From assembly GCA_016926315.1 (NCBI GenBank), contig JAFGOU010000551.1, forward strand, positions 1-11,469: DNA of 11,469 nt. Direction: 5' to 3'. Within the stretch, counting starts at the first letter, position 1; every line of letters begins with the position of its first letter. Below, piece after piece: positions 1 through 6,681 of this stretch. The notes beneath the pieces are model-generated. The model had not been told where the DNA came from. It worked only from the letters and a program-made list of their open reading frames with translations, and searched no databases. A program made the translations under genes and the position numbers. The DNA is from Chitinispirillaceae bacterium. Its GTDB lineage: Bacteria > Fibrobacterota > Chitinivibrionia > Chitinivibrionales > Chitinispirillaceae.

Positions 1-302
1 CGGCATCGCTTTGGGGATTAAAGATATACAACATCAGCGCCATCGCCGATACCATGAGCTTTACCGTGGGAACCGGCCCGGTTGCGGTGCTCCCCGCCGG
101 CATGACGCAAAAGCATTTTATCGCTCAGCCCTCTCCCATGAGGGAGCTGTTCGATCTGCGCGGGGTGAGGATCGGCCGCTTGATCGGCAGTCCCGAACGG
201 TCGGCGTTCGCTCATGCGTATGCGGGTGGAACGTATGTCAGCAGGACAATCGGGCAAGGCCGGGGAATTATTTCCGCTGAGTATGTGCGTTTAACAAAAT
301 GA
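1..302 (+). CDS. C-terminal end of a secreted protein with a sorting-like tail, possibly an M6-type metalloprotease (5' partial)
   Basis: The reading frame is open from position 3 at the window edge and stops with TGA at 300-302, so only about 99 C-terminal residues are seen. The first visible stretch, GLKIYNISAIADTMSFTV, resembles the end of M6/immune-inhibitor-A-type secreted metalloprotease domains, which often close with a 'G-I-x-I-x-x-I-S-x-x-x-x-T-M-x-F' strand pattern. That family call is from memory and tentative, because the catalytic HExxH motif would lie outside the window. The last ~55 residues (ELFDLRGVRIG, then GTYVSRTIGQGRG and a short VRLTK end) look like the C-terminal FlgD-like/type IX-like domain of FCB-group secreted proteins. 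The next gene starts 56 bp downstream on the same strand, also encodes a secreted peptidase with such a tail, and may be cotranscribed. An internal ATG at 54 is not a credible start, since homologous-looking sequence continues upstream of it. Confidence 0.75.
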   Translation, partial: ASLWGLKIYNISAIADTMSFTVGTGPVAVLPAGMTQKHFIAQPSPMRELFDLRGVRIGRLIGSPERSAFAHAYAGGTYVSRTIGQGRGIISAEYVRLTK

Positions 303-346
303 AAAATCCCTCAAACCGGGCTTATCACCCCTAACCCCTTTCATGT

Positions 347-352
347 AAGAGG
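347..352 (+). promoter_or_regulatory. Shine-Dalgarno AAGAGG deciding the start of the M23 peptidase gene
   Basis: AAGAGG abuts the first in-frame ATG (353), leaving no spacer, but sits 6 nt before the second in-frame ATG (359). Ribosome spacing therefore favours 359. The two options differ by only two residues (MY) ahead of MEKN. Confidence 0.6.
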
Positions 353-358
353 ATGTAT

Positions 359-2641
359 ATGGAAAAAAATATCATTCCGGCATGGTTGGCTTTTTTTTGC
401 GCTGTTTCGCTGGCACAGGCATCGGACGCCATGCAAACCCGGGTATCGCCGTGGGGACTGTTCGAAGGCACAACGGCTCAAAACACGCTTACCAAGGAAG
501 CGAATCCGTCCTACTCCCTGGATGTAACCGTTGTATCGCAAAATGGCGCCTACAGCGCGCGCCACACTTCGGTTCCGGCCGGCCTTGAGCGAACGCGGGT
601 AAAAGAGCTGAGTGTTTTTCAGGGAGAACGGCTCCTGTACCGTAAAAGCGGCATGCCGGGCAACTCGATAGCGGTTTCCAACAAGGGGCTCAGCGTCGTC
701 TTTGACGCTGGGGACGACTCTCCAATCCTGGCGCTCTCCTTTTATAGCGATAAAGGAGAACTCCTGATGTCAAAAACCGTGGAACATTCCAACCTCTCTG
801 GATTTTCCTCTGCCGGTAACCTGTTCGGTATCGGTTACGGCGGAAGCTTCGATCTCATCGATCCGTGTGCAAAAACTTCGCGCCATTTCGCGATGGCGGC
901 CTGGAAGTTCGATATTTCGCACGATGAAACGCTATGCGCGCTTGCAGGAGAAAAATCGCTTGCCGTATTCGAGGGTGGGCGTCGCATCGCCGCCATACCG
1001 CACGACCTTTTCCATATCCGCGCCGTCAAATTTTCTCCTGATGGCAAACGCCTGGGATTTATCGGTAAAAACAACCTGTTCGTCTATTCGCTGCCCGAGG
1101 GAAAGCTGCTGTTCAAGGACAGTATCGAAGAACCGCTCTCGTTTCGCGATCTTATGGTACAGGAGGGCGACGTGTGGACCGGTATCCATTGCAGGGACCG
1201 GCAAAAAAACGAATCCCGCGGCATTTTAAGACGCTATTCCATAAAAGGGACAACGATAAGCGAGGAGATCCAATCGATCCATCGCTATCCAACGACTGCG
1301 CCTTCGCGGCTTCCGCTGAAAAAGAGTCCCCCGGGCTTGCCAAAAATCGGTTGGCCGTTTTTACCGCAGGATAAGCCCTGCAAGGCATGGAACAGCTATC
1401 TGCTCCTCTCCTCCTCGAATGACGGTAATAACGCCGAAGCCTATCTGCATCAGGGCCTCGATATGGACGTTCCCTCGTATGCGAAAACGTGTTCGGTCAT
1501 CGATGGCTATGTCATGGCGGTTCTTACCATTGGCGGCGATATCTACTGGCGCGTGGCGGTAAGCCCGGTACGGTCCGCGGATTCCTCCAAGGGATGGTTG
1601 CATGCGCATCTCGTGCAATCATCGATCACCGTTGACGTAGGCGATCAGGTAAAGGTCGGCGATGTCCTTGGCGAAATCATCCCGTGGTCGGGTCTTCCCG
1701 GCGGCCATATCCATTTTTCACACATTAGTTCGCGGGGAACGACGTGGAGCAACTGGCGGAATGTGAGCAATCCTCTGCTGCACCTCACGCCCACCGACGA
1801 CGTTACCGCGCCCGAGATACAGAACGCGTTTTCCTATTCTAAATTCGGATTTTCCACCAACGATTCAGCCGCGACAATCCGCTACCTCAAACCGGATAGC
1901 CTTAAGGGATCCGTTGATTTCCTGGTAAAAATCAGGGATATCTGCGGCGCTTCGCCATGGACCCAGGCCGCGACCTTTATCAATTATTGGGTAAAAAGCA
2001 TGAGAACCGGCGAATTGATACTGCCGCGCACGCTGGGGTATTCAAGAAATCAGAACATGCCCGATTACGCGGGAGCGAGCTACAACTCGCTCGCGCCTGT
2101 CATGTATCGTATCGACGCCTCGTTTCCGGTCAAGGGATGGTTTACAAAGGAACGAATATACGCTCATATTATAACCAACAATAACGGCGATTCGGTCATT
2201 ACGGCAAGCGATAAATATCTTGCTTTTGCTACCAACAGGTTTCCAGACGGGACGTATCGTCTTTTCGTTGAGGCATGCGATGCGGCCGGTAACTGCAAGA
2301 CGGACAGCCAGGATGTCGTGTTCAGGAACGGCAATACATCCCTGGAATCCGAAACATTTGACAATTCCAATAAAAAATTCAAATTGGATCGTTTACAGCG
2401 GTTGAGGAACGGTGTAAAGGTAAGCTTCTGGCTGCCCGGGAACAAATCCGGTTCACTGGCTGTTTTCTCCATGCACGGCAAACTGATCCGTACCATACAG
2501 CTGCGTCCGTCTTCTCAGGGTTATTGCTCGGTTGTCTGGGACGGAACCACGCAGACCGGTCAAAAAGCTCCCTTGGGCGCGTATGTGATCAAATTGTATT
2601 CAGGAATTCATGCATCGAGCGGACGAGCGATCGTGTTTTGA
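359..2641 (+). CDS. Secreted M23 family metallopeptidase with propeller-like N-terminal region and C-terminal FlgD/sorting-like domain
   Basis: A 760-residue exported protein. Residues 1-21 form a signal peptide (MEKN, hydrophobic core, cleavage near AQA/SDA). Residues ~85-310 contain repeated beta strands with WD40/propeller-like stretches such as SPDGKRLGFIG followed by LFVYSLPEGKLLF. The M23 (LytM/lysostaphin-type) zinc peptidase domain covers ~355-470. H364 and D368 of HxGxD, H415/H417 in LHAHL, and H450/H452 of the GGHIHF motif are all present, so the active site looks intact. M23 enzymes usually cut peptidoglycan or elastin-type peptides; the substrate here is unknown. Residues ~480-670 form Ig-like beta modules, ending in an FPDGTYRLFVEACDAAGNC stretch. 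Residues ~685-760 are a FlgD-like domain with WDGTTQTGQ and GAYVIKLYSG, typical of sorting tails. The ATG at 353 is an alternative start, disfavoured by RBS spacing. Confidence 0.9.
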   Translation: MEKNIIPAWLAFFCAVSLAQASDAMQTRVSPWGLFEGTTAQNTLTKEANPSYSLDVTVVSQNGAYSARHTSVPAGLERTRVKELSVFQGERLLYRKSGMPGNSIAVSNKGLSVVFDAGDDSPILALSFYSDKGELLMSKTVEHSNLSGFSSAGNLFGIGYGGSFDLIDPCAKTSRHFAMAAWKFDISHDETLCALAGEKSLAVFEGGRRIAAIPHDLFHIRAVKFSPDGKRLGFIGKNNLFVYSLPEGKLLFKDSIEEPLSFRDLMVQEGDVWTGIHCRDRQKNESRGILRRYSIKGTTISEEIQSIHRYPTTAPSRLPLKKSPPGLPKIGWPFLPQDKPCKAWNSYLLLSSSNDGNNAEAYLHQGLDMDVPSYAKTCSVIDGYVMAVLTIGGDIYWRVAVSPVRSADSSKGWLHAHLVQSSITVDVGDQVKVGDVLGEIIPWSGLPGGHIHFSHISSRGTTWSNWRNVSNPLLHLTPTDDVTAPEIQNAFSYSKFGFSTNDSAATIRYLKPDSLKGSVDFLVKIRDICGASPWTQAATFINYWVKSMRTGELILPRTLGYSRNQNMPDYAGASYNSLAPVMYRIDASFPVKGWFTKERIYAHIITNNNGDSVITASDKYLAFATNRFPDGTYRLFVEACDAAGNCKTDSQDVVFRNGNTSLESETFDNSNKKFKLDRLQRLRNGVKVSFWLPGNKSGSLAVFSMHGKLIRTIQLRPSSQGYCSVVWDGTTQTGQKAPLGAYVIKLYSGIHASSGRAIVF

Positions 2642-2642
2642 C

Positions 2643-2922
2643 GCCGCAAACTTCTGGAGAAATCCGACAGCGTTCTTTGGAGGTATAGGCATATTTCGGG
2701 AAAACGGTACGCACCATGGTATGTGGACTACAAGGTCCGGGCACCTATCCTTCGCACTGTTCGACTGAACGGTTGCCTGCGGGTGTGTACGTGGCAACAT
2801 TGCGGACCGGCTCATCCTCAATGTCAATATGTGCGCATGTTGTCAATTCGCGCATACGCCATCAATCAGGGCTGGATACGCATCGGTGTCCGCAGCAGTT
2901 GAAGGTGATTGTAATGCATTAA
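2643..2922 (+). pseudogene. Frameshifted remnant of a C-terminal sorting-like (FlgD-like) domain
   Basis: No intact gene fits this 277-bp interval between the M23 gene and aqpZ. In frame 3, 2685-2765 reads GIFRENG..., then MWTTRSGHLSFALFD, followed by TGA at 2766. In frame 1, from 2767, the sequence reads ERLPAGVYVATLRTGSSSMS and continues ICAHVV. Removing one base near 2766 joins the two into one beta-strand pattern ending in 'LPAGVYVATLRTG', the hallmark penultimate strand of FlgD-like/type IX-like tails such as that at the end of the preceding gene. There is no convincing start codon or ribosome-binding site. Frame 1 runs on to TAA at 2920-2922, converging with the end of aqpZ. The reading as a decayed duplicate or tail of a lost secreted protein is inference from this pattern alone. 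Confidence 0.4.
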
Positions 2923-3608
2923 TCCTTTGAACTCCCGATAAACCGATACATCACGGCCCCAAGTAATCCCCCTACAACAGGAGCTATCCAGAACAGCCAT
3001 AGTTGTCCGATCGCCCAGCCGCCGGCAAAGACCGCTACGCCGGTGCTCCGCGCAGGGTTTACCGAGGTGTTGGTAACAGGAATGCTGATCAGATGAATCA
3101 ACGTGAGACCGAGCCCGATGGCCAGAGGCGCGAATCCTGCGGGGGCACGCTTGTCCGTGGCTCCAAGAATGATGATCAGAAACATCATGGTCATGACTAC
3201 TTCGCATACCATCGCGGCAAAAAGGGAGTAGCCCCCCGGCGAATGGGCCCCGTAGCCGTTTGAAGCGAACCCGGCCGACACATCGAAACCCGCTTTACCG
3301 GTGGCGATAAGATAGAGGACGCCACCGGCCGCAATTCCACCAATGACCTGCGCGATGATATACGGCGCCAGGTCTTTTGCGGGAAAGCGACCGCCGGCCC
3401 AAAGTCCGATTGATACGGCAGGATTGAGATGGCAACCGGAGATATGCCCGATAGCATAGGCCATTGTCAGAACCGTCAGCCCGAACGCCAGGGCAACGCC
3501 GAGCAATCCTATCCCGAGATCCGGAAATGCAGCCGCTAATACCGCGCTGCCGCAACCGCCAAGAACCAGCCAGAATGTCCCGATGAGTTCAGCCGCATAC
3601 TTTTTCAT
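2919..3608 (-). CDS. aqpZ: Aquaporin Z, water channel
   Basis: A 229-residue inner-membrane major intrinsic protein of normal AqpZ length with six hydrophobic spans. Both NPA boxes are present: N62-P63-A64 in [11 protein letters not shown] and N184-P185-A186 in TSVNPARS. The selectivity filter matches water-specific AqpZ: F42, H172 (in LTLIHLIS), T181 and R187. Long stretches such as [23 protein letters not shown] and [18 protein letters not shown] are nearly identical to the proteobacterial enzyme as I recall it, making water rather than glycerol the expected permeant. The start ATG at 3608 is preceded by AAAGGAA, 7-8 nt upstream. The gene lies 80 bp downstream of the small outer-membrane protein gene on the same strand, so cotranscription is possible but functional linkage is not evident. 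Its 3' end overlaps the convergent pseudogene remnant by 4 bp. Confidence 0.96.
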   Translation of the reverse strand: MKKYAAELIGTFWLVLGGCGSAVLAAAFPDLGIGLLGVALAFGLTVLTMAYAIGHISGCHLNPAVSIGLWAGGRFPAKDLAPYIIAQVIGGIAAGGVLYLIATGKAGFDVSAGFASNGYGAHSPGGYSLFAAMVCEVVMTMMFLIIILGATDKRAPAGFAPLAIGLGLTLIHLISIPVTNTSVNPARSTGVAVFAGGWAIGQLWLFWIAPVVGGLLGAVMYRFIGSSKD

Positions 3609-3688
3609 TGAGCGTTCCTTTGTTAAGTGAAACGAGCAGAAGCAGCCAGCCTGTTTTTTTCATCGAACAAATAGCCGATAACGACGTT

Positions 3689-4135
3689 TTAGAATGTATA
3701 GCGGACCGAGAGCGCGCCATCATAACCGAATCCACCCTCATGCAGCAAACCATACATCGGGCGGGAATCGATGCTTAACAGAAGCGGTACCCCGTGATTA
3801 TTAAAATCATACTCGATCCCGATCTGGCCGCCGATACCAAGACCCACTCCTCCATCCCATAGCACGACCTGAGCGCCGGGACCGACATACCAGTTCAAAG
3901 CATCGGTGATGTTCCAGTTCCACTGGTAAATAGCGGAAAAACTAAGCGCGCCGCCCCATCCAAGGTCGAGCTCAAGACGGTTGGTTGAGCCTAATGCCTT
4001 TTGATAGGATACTTCGGCGCCTCCGCCATATAATCCGCCGCCAAGGCGAAGACCGATGGCATTATCGGGAATTTCTGCTGAAACCGAGGAAAAAAGAAAA
4101 CCGACCGCGAATACAACGCCAAGAAACTTTTTCAT
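3689..4135 (-). CDS. Small outer-membrane beta-barrel protein (hypothetical porin-like/OMP)
   Basis: A 148-residue exported protein of unknown function. Residues 1-20 form a clear Sec signal peptide (MKKFLGVVFAVGFLFSSVSA, cleavage before EIPDN). The mature part alternates polar and hydrophobic residues and is rich in Gly, Tyr and Trp: RLGGGLYGGGAEVSYQKAL, LELDLGWGG, AIYQWNWNI, WYVGPGAQVVLW, GIGGQIGIEYDF. It ends in an aromatic residue (SVRYTF), as outer-membrane barrels do for BAM recognition. Its size would fit an 8-strand barrel. The start ATG at 4135 is preceded by a strong AGGAGGG box 5-6 nt upstream. It lies 144 bp downstream of the OmpA/TSP3 gene, beyond a hairpin, so it probably has separate transcription or receives read-through. 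No conserved family could be named from sequence. Confidence 0.85.
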   Translation of the reverse strand: MKKFLGVVFAVGFLFSSVSAEIPDNAIGLRLGGGLYGGGAEVSYQKALGSTNRLELDLGWGGALSFSAIYQWNWNITDALNWYVGPGAQVVLWDGGVGLGIGGQIGIEYDFNNHGVPLLLSIDSRPMYGLLHEGGFGYDGALSVRYTF

Positions 4136-4240
4136 GAAACCCTCCTGGAAAGAGTTTAGGTACTACAGATAATGTATCGGTAATGATTTCCTTGCTCCGG
4201 TAAAAAAGCGCCTGTACTGAAAAGCGCCGAAGCGGTGGAA

Positions 4241-4264
4241 GAGGGCTCCATTATAGGAGCCCTC
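4241..4264 (-). terminator. Hairpin downstream of the ompA-like gene, probable terminator or mRNA 3' stabiliser
   Basis: A perfect 9-bp inverted repeat, GAGGGCTCC / GGAGCCCTC, with a 6-nt ATTATA loop begins 15 bp after the stop codon of the OmpA/TSP3 gene. On the transcribed (-) strand no U-run follows immediately. The next T-rich stretch lies ~35 nt further on (the complement of AAAAAA around 4202-4207). It may be a weak or factor-assisted terminator or a 3' end protecting the abundant outer-membrane protein mRNA. Confidence 0.6.
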
Positions 4265-4279
4265 GCCTTCGCTTTACCG

Positions 4280-6061
4280 TTAATTGGTACGATTAATCTC
4301 CACACGGCGGTTCTGTGCACGACCGCTTTTATTCGTATTGTCGGCGATAGGCTTGTCCTGGCCGTAACCGACCGCATTCAATCGGCTTGCACTGATGCCT
4401 TTATCAATCAGGTATTGCCGCACGGTTTCCGCGCGCTCCTGCGACAAGGTCAGGTTGTTCGCCGCGTTACCCGAAGCATCGGTGTGGCCCTGGATTTCAA
4501 TGTTCACTTCGGGCCATTCGCGCAGCGATTCGGCAACATCGTCGAGCACTTTATAGGAACCCTGGAGCAAGACCGCCTTGCTGCTTTCAAAGTTGACTCC
4601 CTTGAGGACCAATTGATCACGGGTAATTTCCTTTGACTTCGGGCACCCTCCGGTTTCCGCAACACCCGGATTATTGGGGCACTTGTCGGTGGCATCGGGG
4701 AAACCGTCGCCGTCATTGTCCGGGTCAGGGCAGCCGTCCTGGTCCTGGAATCCGTCCTTGTCTTCGGCATCCTTGGGGCACTTGTCGAGACGGTCGGGAA
4801 TGCCGTCGCCGTCGGTATCGAGATCCGGGCACCCTTTATTTGCGGTAATACCCGCCTCTTTTGGGCACTTGTCAAGGCGATCGACGATCCCGTCGCCGTC
4901 GCTGTCCACGTCCGGACAACCGTGATTCTCAACACTCCCGGCTTCCTTCGGGCACTTGTCGAGCGAGTCGGGAATGCCATCGCCGTCATTGTCGAAATCC
5001 GGGCATCCGTCGCTGTCCTCATAGCCGTCCATGTCTTCGGCCTGGTCCGGGCACTGGTCTTCCTTGTCCACAATACCGTCGCCGTCCGCGTCTTTGGGAC
5101 CCGAGGGTATGAGCCAGTTCAGGGCGAAATACGCGTTATAGAGCACATTCGCCTGGTGACGGATCGTTACGCCGGTTTCGGACGTGCTGGTGTGGGCAAA
5201 CTCCTCCTTGGCCTCGGAAATGCCGATATCTCCGGCAACGGTCATGGTAAGGTTGATATCTGGAAAGGTATACTTGAGTCCCGGAGTGATGAACACCGGG
5301 TCGTTGACCATATCGGCAACCCACGGTTTCTGCTGAAGCGTGGTAATACGCTCTTCGGCGCTGAGTTCAGTGAAAAAAGACCACTGCTCGTTCGGGAAGT
5401 ATTCAAGGCCGATCGAGGCGGTGAGCGCTTCGTTGTCCTTGGGCGTGTTTACCACGCCGCCGAAGTTGAGGTGCAGCCGCAGGGGCGCCTGGCTGCCGAT
5501 ACGGTCGAAATGGATGGTGGAGATCAGCATCGGATGGACAATAAGCTCTTTGGAGGTCCAGTTGCCCTCGCTGCCGTAATAGGCGTGACGAGGGAAAAAA
5601 CCGTTCCACTTGTAGCTGATGGGAATCTGCAGGGCGAGGTAGTAGGCCATGGTGACCGGCGCTTCATCGCCGTTCAGCCAGAAATCGGCCAGTTTGAACG
5701 AGAGCTCAAGGTCGCCGATGCCCGTGGGCCTGGTGCTGCCGAATTGCGGGTTGTCGTAGTAGGTCGGCATATTCAGGCCGATATCGAGGTTCGGCGCTAC
5801 GCCGACACCGAGATACAGTACACCTGACATGAGGCGCGGGCTGCCGTAGCGGTTCTGGTCGGGTGTTGTGGAGTGGATATAGTGCCACTCCTGGCTGTAC
5901 TCCATGGCGCCGCCGAGCTGCACGGTGCCTGTTCCAAGAGCATCGGCGGACTGACTGCGCAGAATACCGTTATGCCCGCCCGTGCTGAGGGTGTTGGCGG
6001 CAAAAAGTGCCGGTGTTGCAAGCAATACGAACAAGCAGGAAAAGCGCAAAAAAGATCTCAT
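4280..6061 (-). CDS. OmpA family outer-membrane protein with thrombospondin type 3 repeats
   Basis: A 593-residue protein linking the outer membrane to peptidoglycan. Residues 1-21 are a signal peptide (cleavage near ALFAA). Residues ~22-320 are an aromatic-rich beta-barrel region resembling transporter/porin-type domains. Residues 324-474 hold five calcium-binding TSP3 repeats (DADGDGIVD, DNDGDGIPD, DSDGDGIVD, DTDGDGIPD, DNDGDGFPD) alternating with Cys-Pro spacers (DKCPKEAG, GCPD). Residues ~476-593 are an OmpA-like domain: GHTDASG with D528, then LSQERAE with R543, the two positions that bind diaminopimelate in characterised OmpA proteins, and finally NRRVEI. The start ATG at 6061 follows AAAGGGG at 5-nt spacing. 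The DUF2780 gene ends 85 bp upstream on the same strand. The architecture is common in FCB bacteria, often as a structural porin; specific transport cannot be read from the sequence. Confidence 0.93.
   Translation of the reverse strand: MRSFLRFSCLFVLLATPALFAANTLSTGGHNGILRSQSADALGTGTVQLGGAMEYSQEWHYIHSTTPDQNRYGSPRLMSGVLYLGVGVAPNLDIGLNMPTYYDNPQFGSTRPTGIGDLELSFKLADFWLNGDEAPVTMAYYLALQIPISYKWNGFFPRHAYYGSEGNWTSKELIVHPMLISTIHFDRIGSQAPLRLHLNFGGVVNTPKDNEALTASIGLEYFPNEQWSFFTELSAEERITTLQQKPWVADMVNDPVFITPGLKYTFPDINLTMTVAGDIGISEAKEEFAHTSTSETGVTIRHQANVLYNAYFALNWLIPSGPKDADGDGIVDKEDQCPDQAEDMDGYEDSDGCPDFDNDGDGIPDSLDKCPKEAGSVENHGCPDVDSDGDGIVDRLDKCPKEAGITANKGCPDLDTDGDGIPDRLDKCPKDAEDKDGFQDQDGCPDPDNDGDGFPDATDKCPNNPGVAETGGCPKSKEITRDQLVLKGVNFESSKAVLLQGSYKVLDDVAESLREWPEVNIEIQGHTDASGNAANNLTLSQERAETVRQYLIDKGISASRLNAVGYGQDKPIADNTNKSGRAQNRRVEINRTN
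4640..5092 (-). repeat. Tandem thrombospondin type 3 repeat-coding segment inside the OmpA-like gene
   Basis: Five units encoding D-x-D-G-D-G-(I/F)-x-D followed by D-K/Q-C-P and a G-C-P-D spacer. At the DNA level this gives recurrent GTCGCCGTC and GGGCACTTGTC blocks on the + strand (for example near 4674-4688, 4775-4790, 4862-4872 and 4950-4962). Units are not identical, so this is a protein repeat with moderate nucleotide similarity rather than a recent satellite. It could still allow unit gain or loss by recombination. Confidence 0.85.
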
Positions 6062-6146
6062 GGTGACCCCTTTCGTGATGATGAGACAAAAGACAATGGA
6101 AAAGTCATATTTATGTTTTAGTACTTCGGTTGATTTTCATGTCCTG

Positions 6147-6515
6147 TTATTTCTTCAACGCCCTGGAGAGCGCATCAGATACGCCTTGCCCGCCCTTACT
6201 CTTGACAAATTCAAGTATGATCGGGACGAATTTCGCAATCATCCCGCTGTCGAGGTTAAGCTGAGAAAAACCGCCGGCAAGTCCGGCAACGCCAGTCAAT
6301 GCTTTTGCTTTATTGCCGCCGATCGCTTTCGCGGCTCCACCGGCTTGCGGCGCCGAGGAAATCAAAGCATTCACGTCCGGTATCGCTGTTGCGATTTTTG
6401 AAAAATCACCACCCAGATTCTCCTGGGCGAGCTTGAAGATCAGCCCGGCCCCACCCTTTGCCTGGCTTTCCTGAATACCAAGCTTTGATACAAGATCGCT
6501 GATTATATCAGCCAT
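6147..6515 (-). CDS. DUF2780 family protein (VcgC/VcgE-like)
   Basis: A 122-residue protein of unknown biochemical function. The pattern matches the DUF2780 family as I know it: an N-terminal ISDLVSKLGIQESQAKGGAG helix, then IFKLAQENLGG.FSKIATAIPD, a Gly/Ala-rich ISSAPQAGGAAKAIGG linker, and a C-terminal FSQLNLDSGMIAKFVPIILE helix with FVKSKGGQGVSDAL. Many family members carry a signal peptide; this one starts directly at MADIISDL and shows none, so it looks cytoplasmic unless a start was missed. The ATG at 6515 is preceded by GAGGAG at 5-6 nt, supporting this start. It is divergent from the LuxR-type regulator (166 bp between starts) and 85 bp upstream of the OmpA/TSP3 gene on the same strand, so the two may share a transcript. 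Confidence 0.85.
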   Translation of the reverse strand: MADIISDLVSKLGIQESQAKGGAGLIFKLAQENLGGDFSKIATAIPDVNALISSAPQAGGAAKAIGGNKAKALTGVAGLAGGFSQLNLDSGMIAKFVPIILEFVKSKGGQGVSDALSRALKK

Positions 6516-6601
6516 AGGGTCTCCTCATTGTTTTTTAACTACATGTCTATGAAAAAACGTTATTAAAATTAATACTGCATACAGTCTGCGCAATACAGTA
6601 T

Positions 6602-6637
6602 ATTTGCCTATATAATGCATATTACATATATGCAAAT
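6602..6637 (+). promoter_or_regulatory. Imperfect inverted repeat overlapping a TATAAT box in the divergent intergenic region
   Basis: Arms ATTTGCCTATAT (6602-6613) and ATATATGCAAAT (6626-6637) match at 11 of 12 positions in inverted orientation, with a 12-nt centre that includes ATGCAT. A perfect -10-like TATAAT sits at 6611-6616, inside the left arm and centre, 66 bp before the LuxR-type gene's start. I see no good TTGACA-like -35 at 16-18 bp. A protein bound at the repeat would cover this -10 and could act as a repressor or autoregulator. The whole interval is AT-rich, so chance similarity is possible. Confidence 0.35.
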
Positions 6638-6681
6638 AATCTGAAAATCACCTTTACCGAACCGGTTATTACGAAAAACCC

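Noticed and set aside
2642..2890. Open frame continuing in the M23 gene's own frame past its TGA stop, suggesting stop read-through
   Set aside because: The M23 protein already ends properly after a complete sorting-like domain. The continuation is Arg/Trp/Cys-rich and unstructured, while the sorting-like remnant lies in the other two frames.
4922..5827. 301-codon open frame antisense to the OmpA/TSP3 gene
   Set aside because: It mirrors the codon bias of the real gene. The TSP3 repeats, signal peptide and OmpA motifs are all on the - strand, and the + strand translation shows no recognisable domain.
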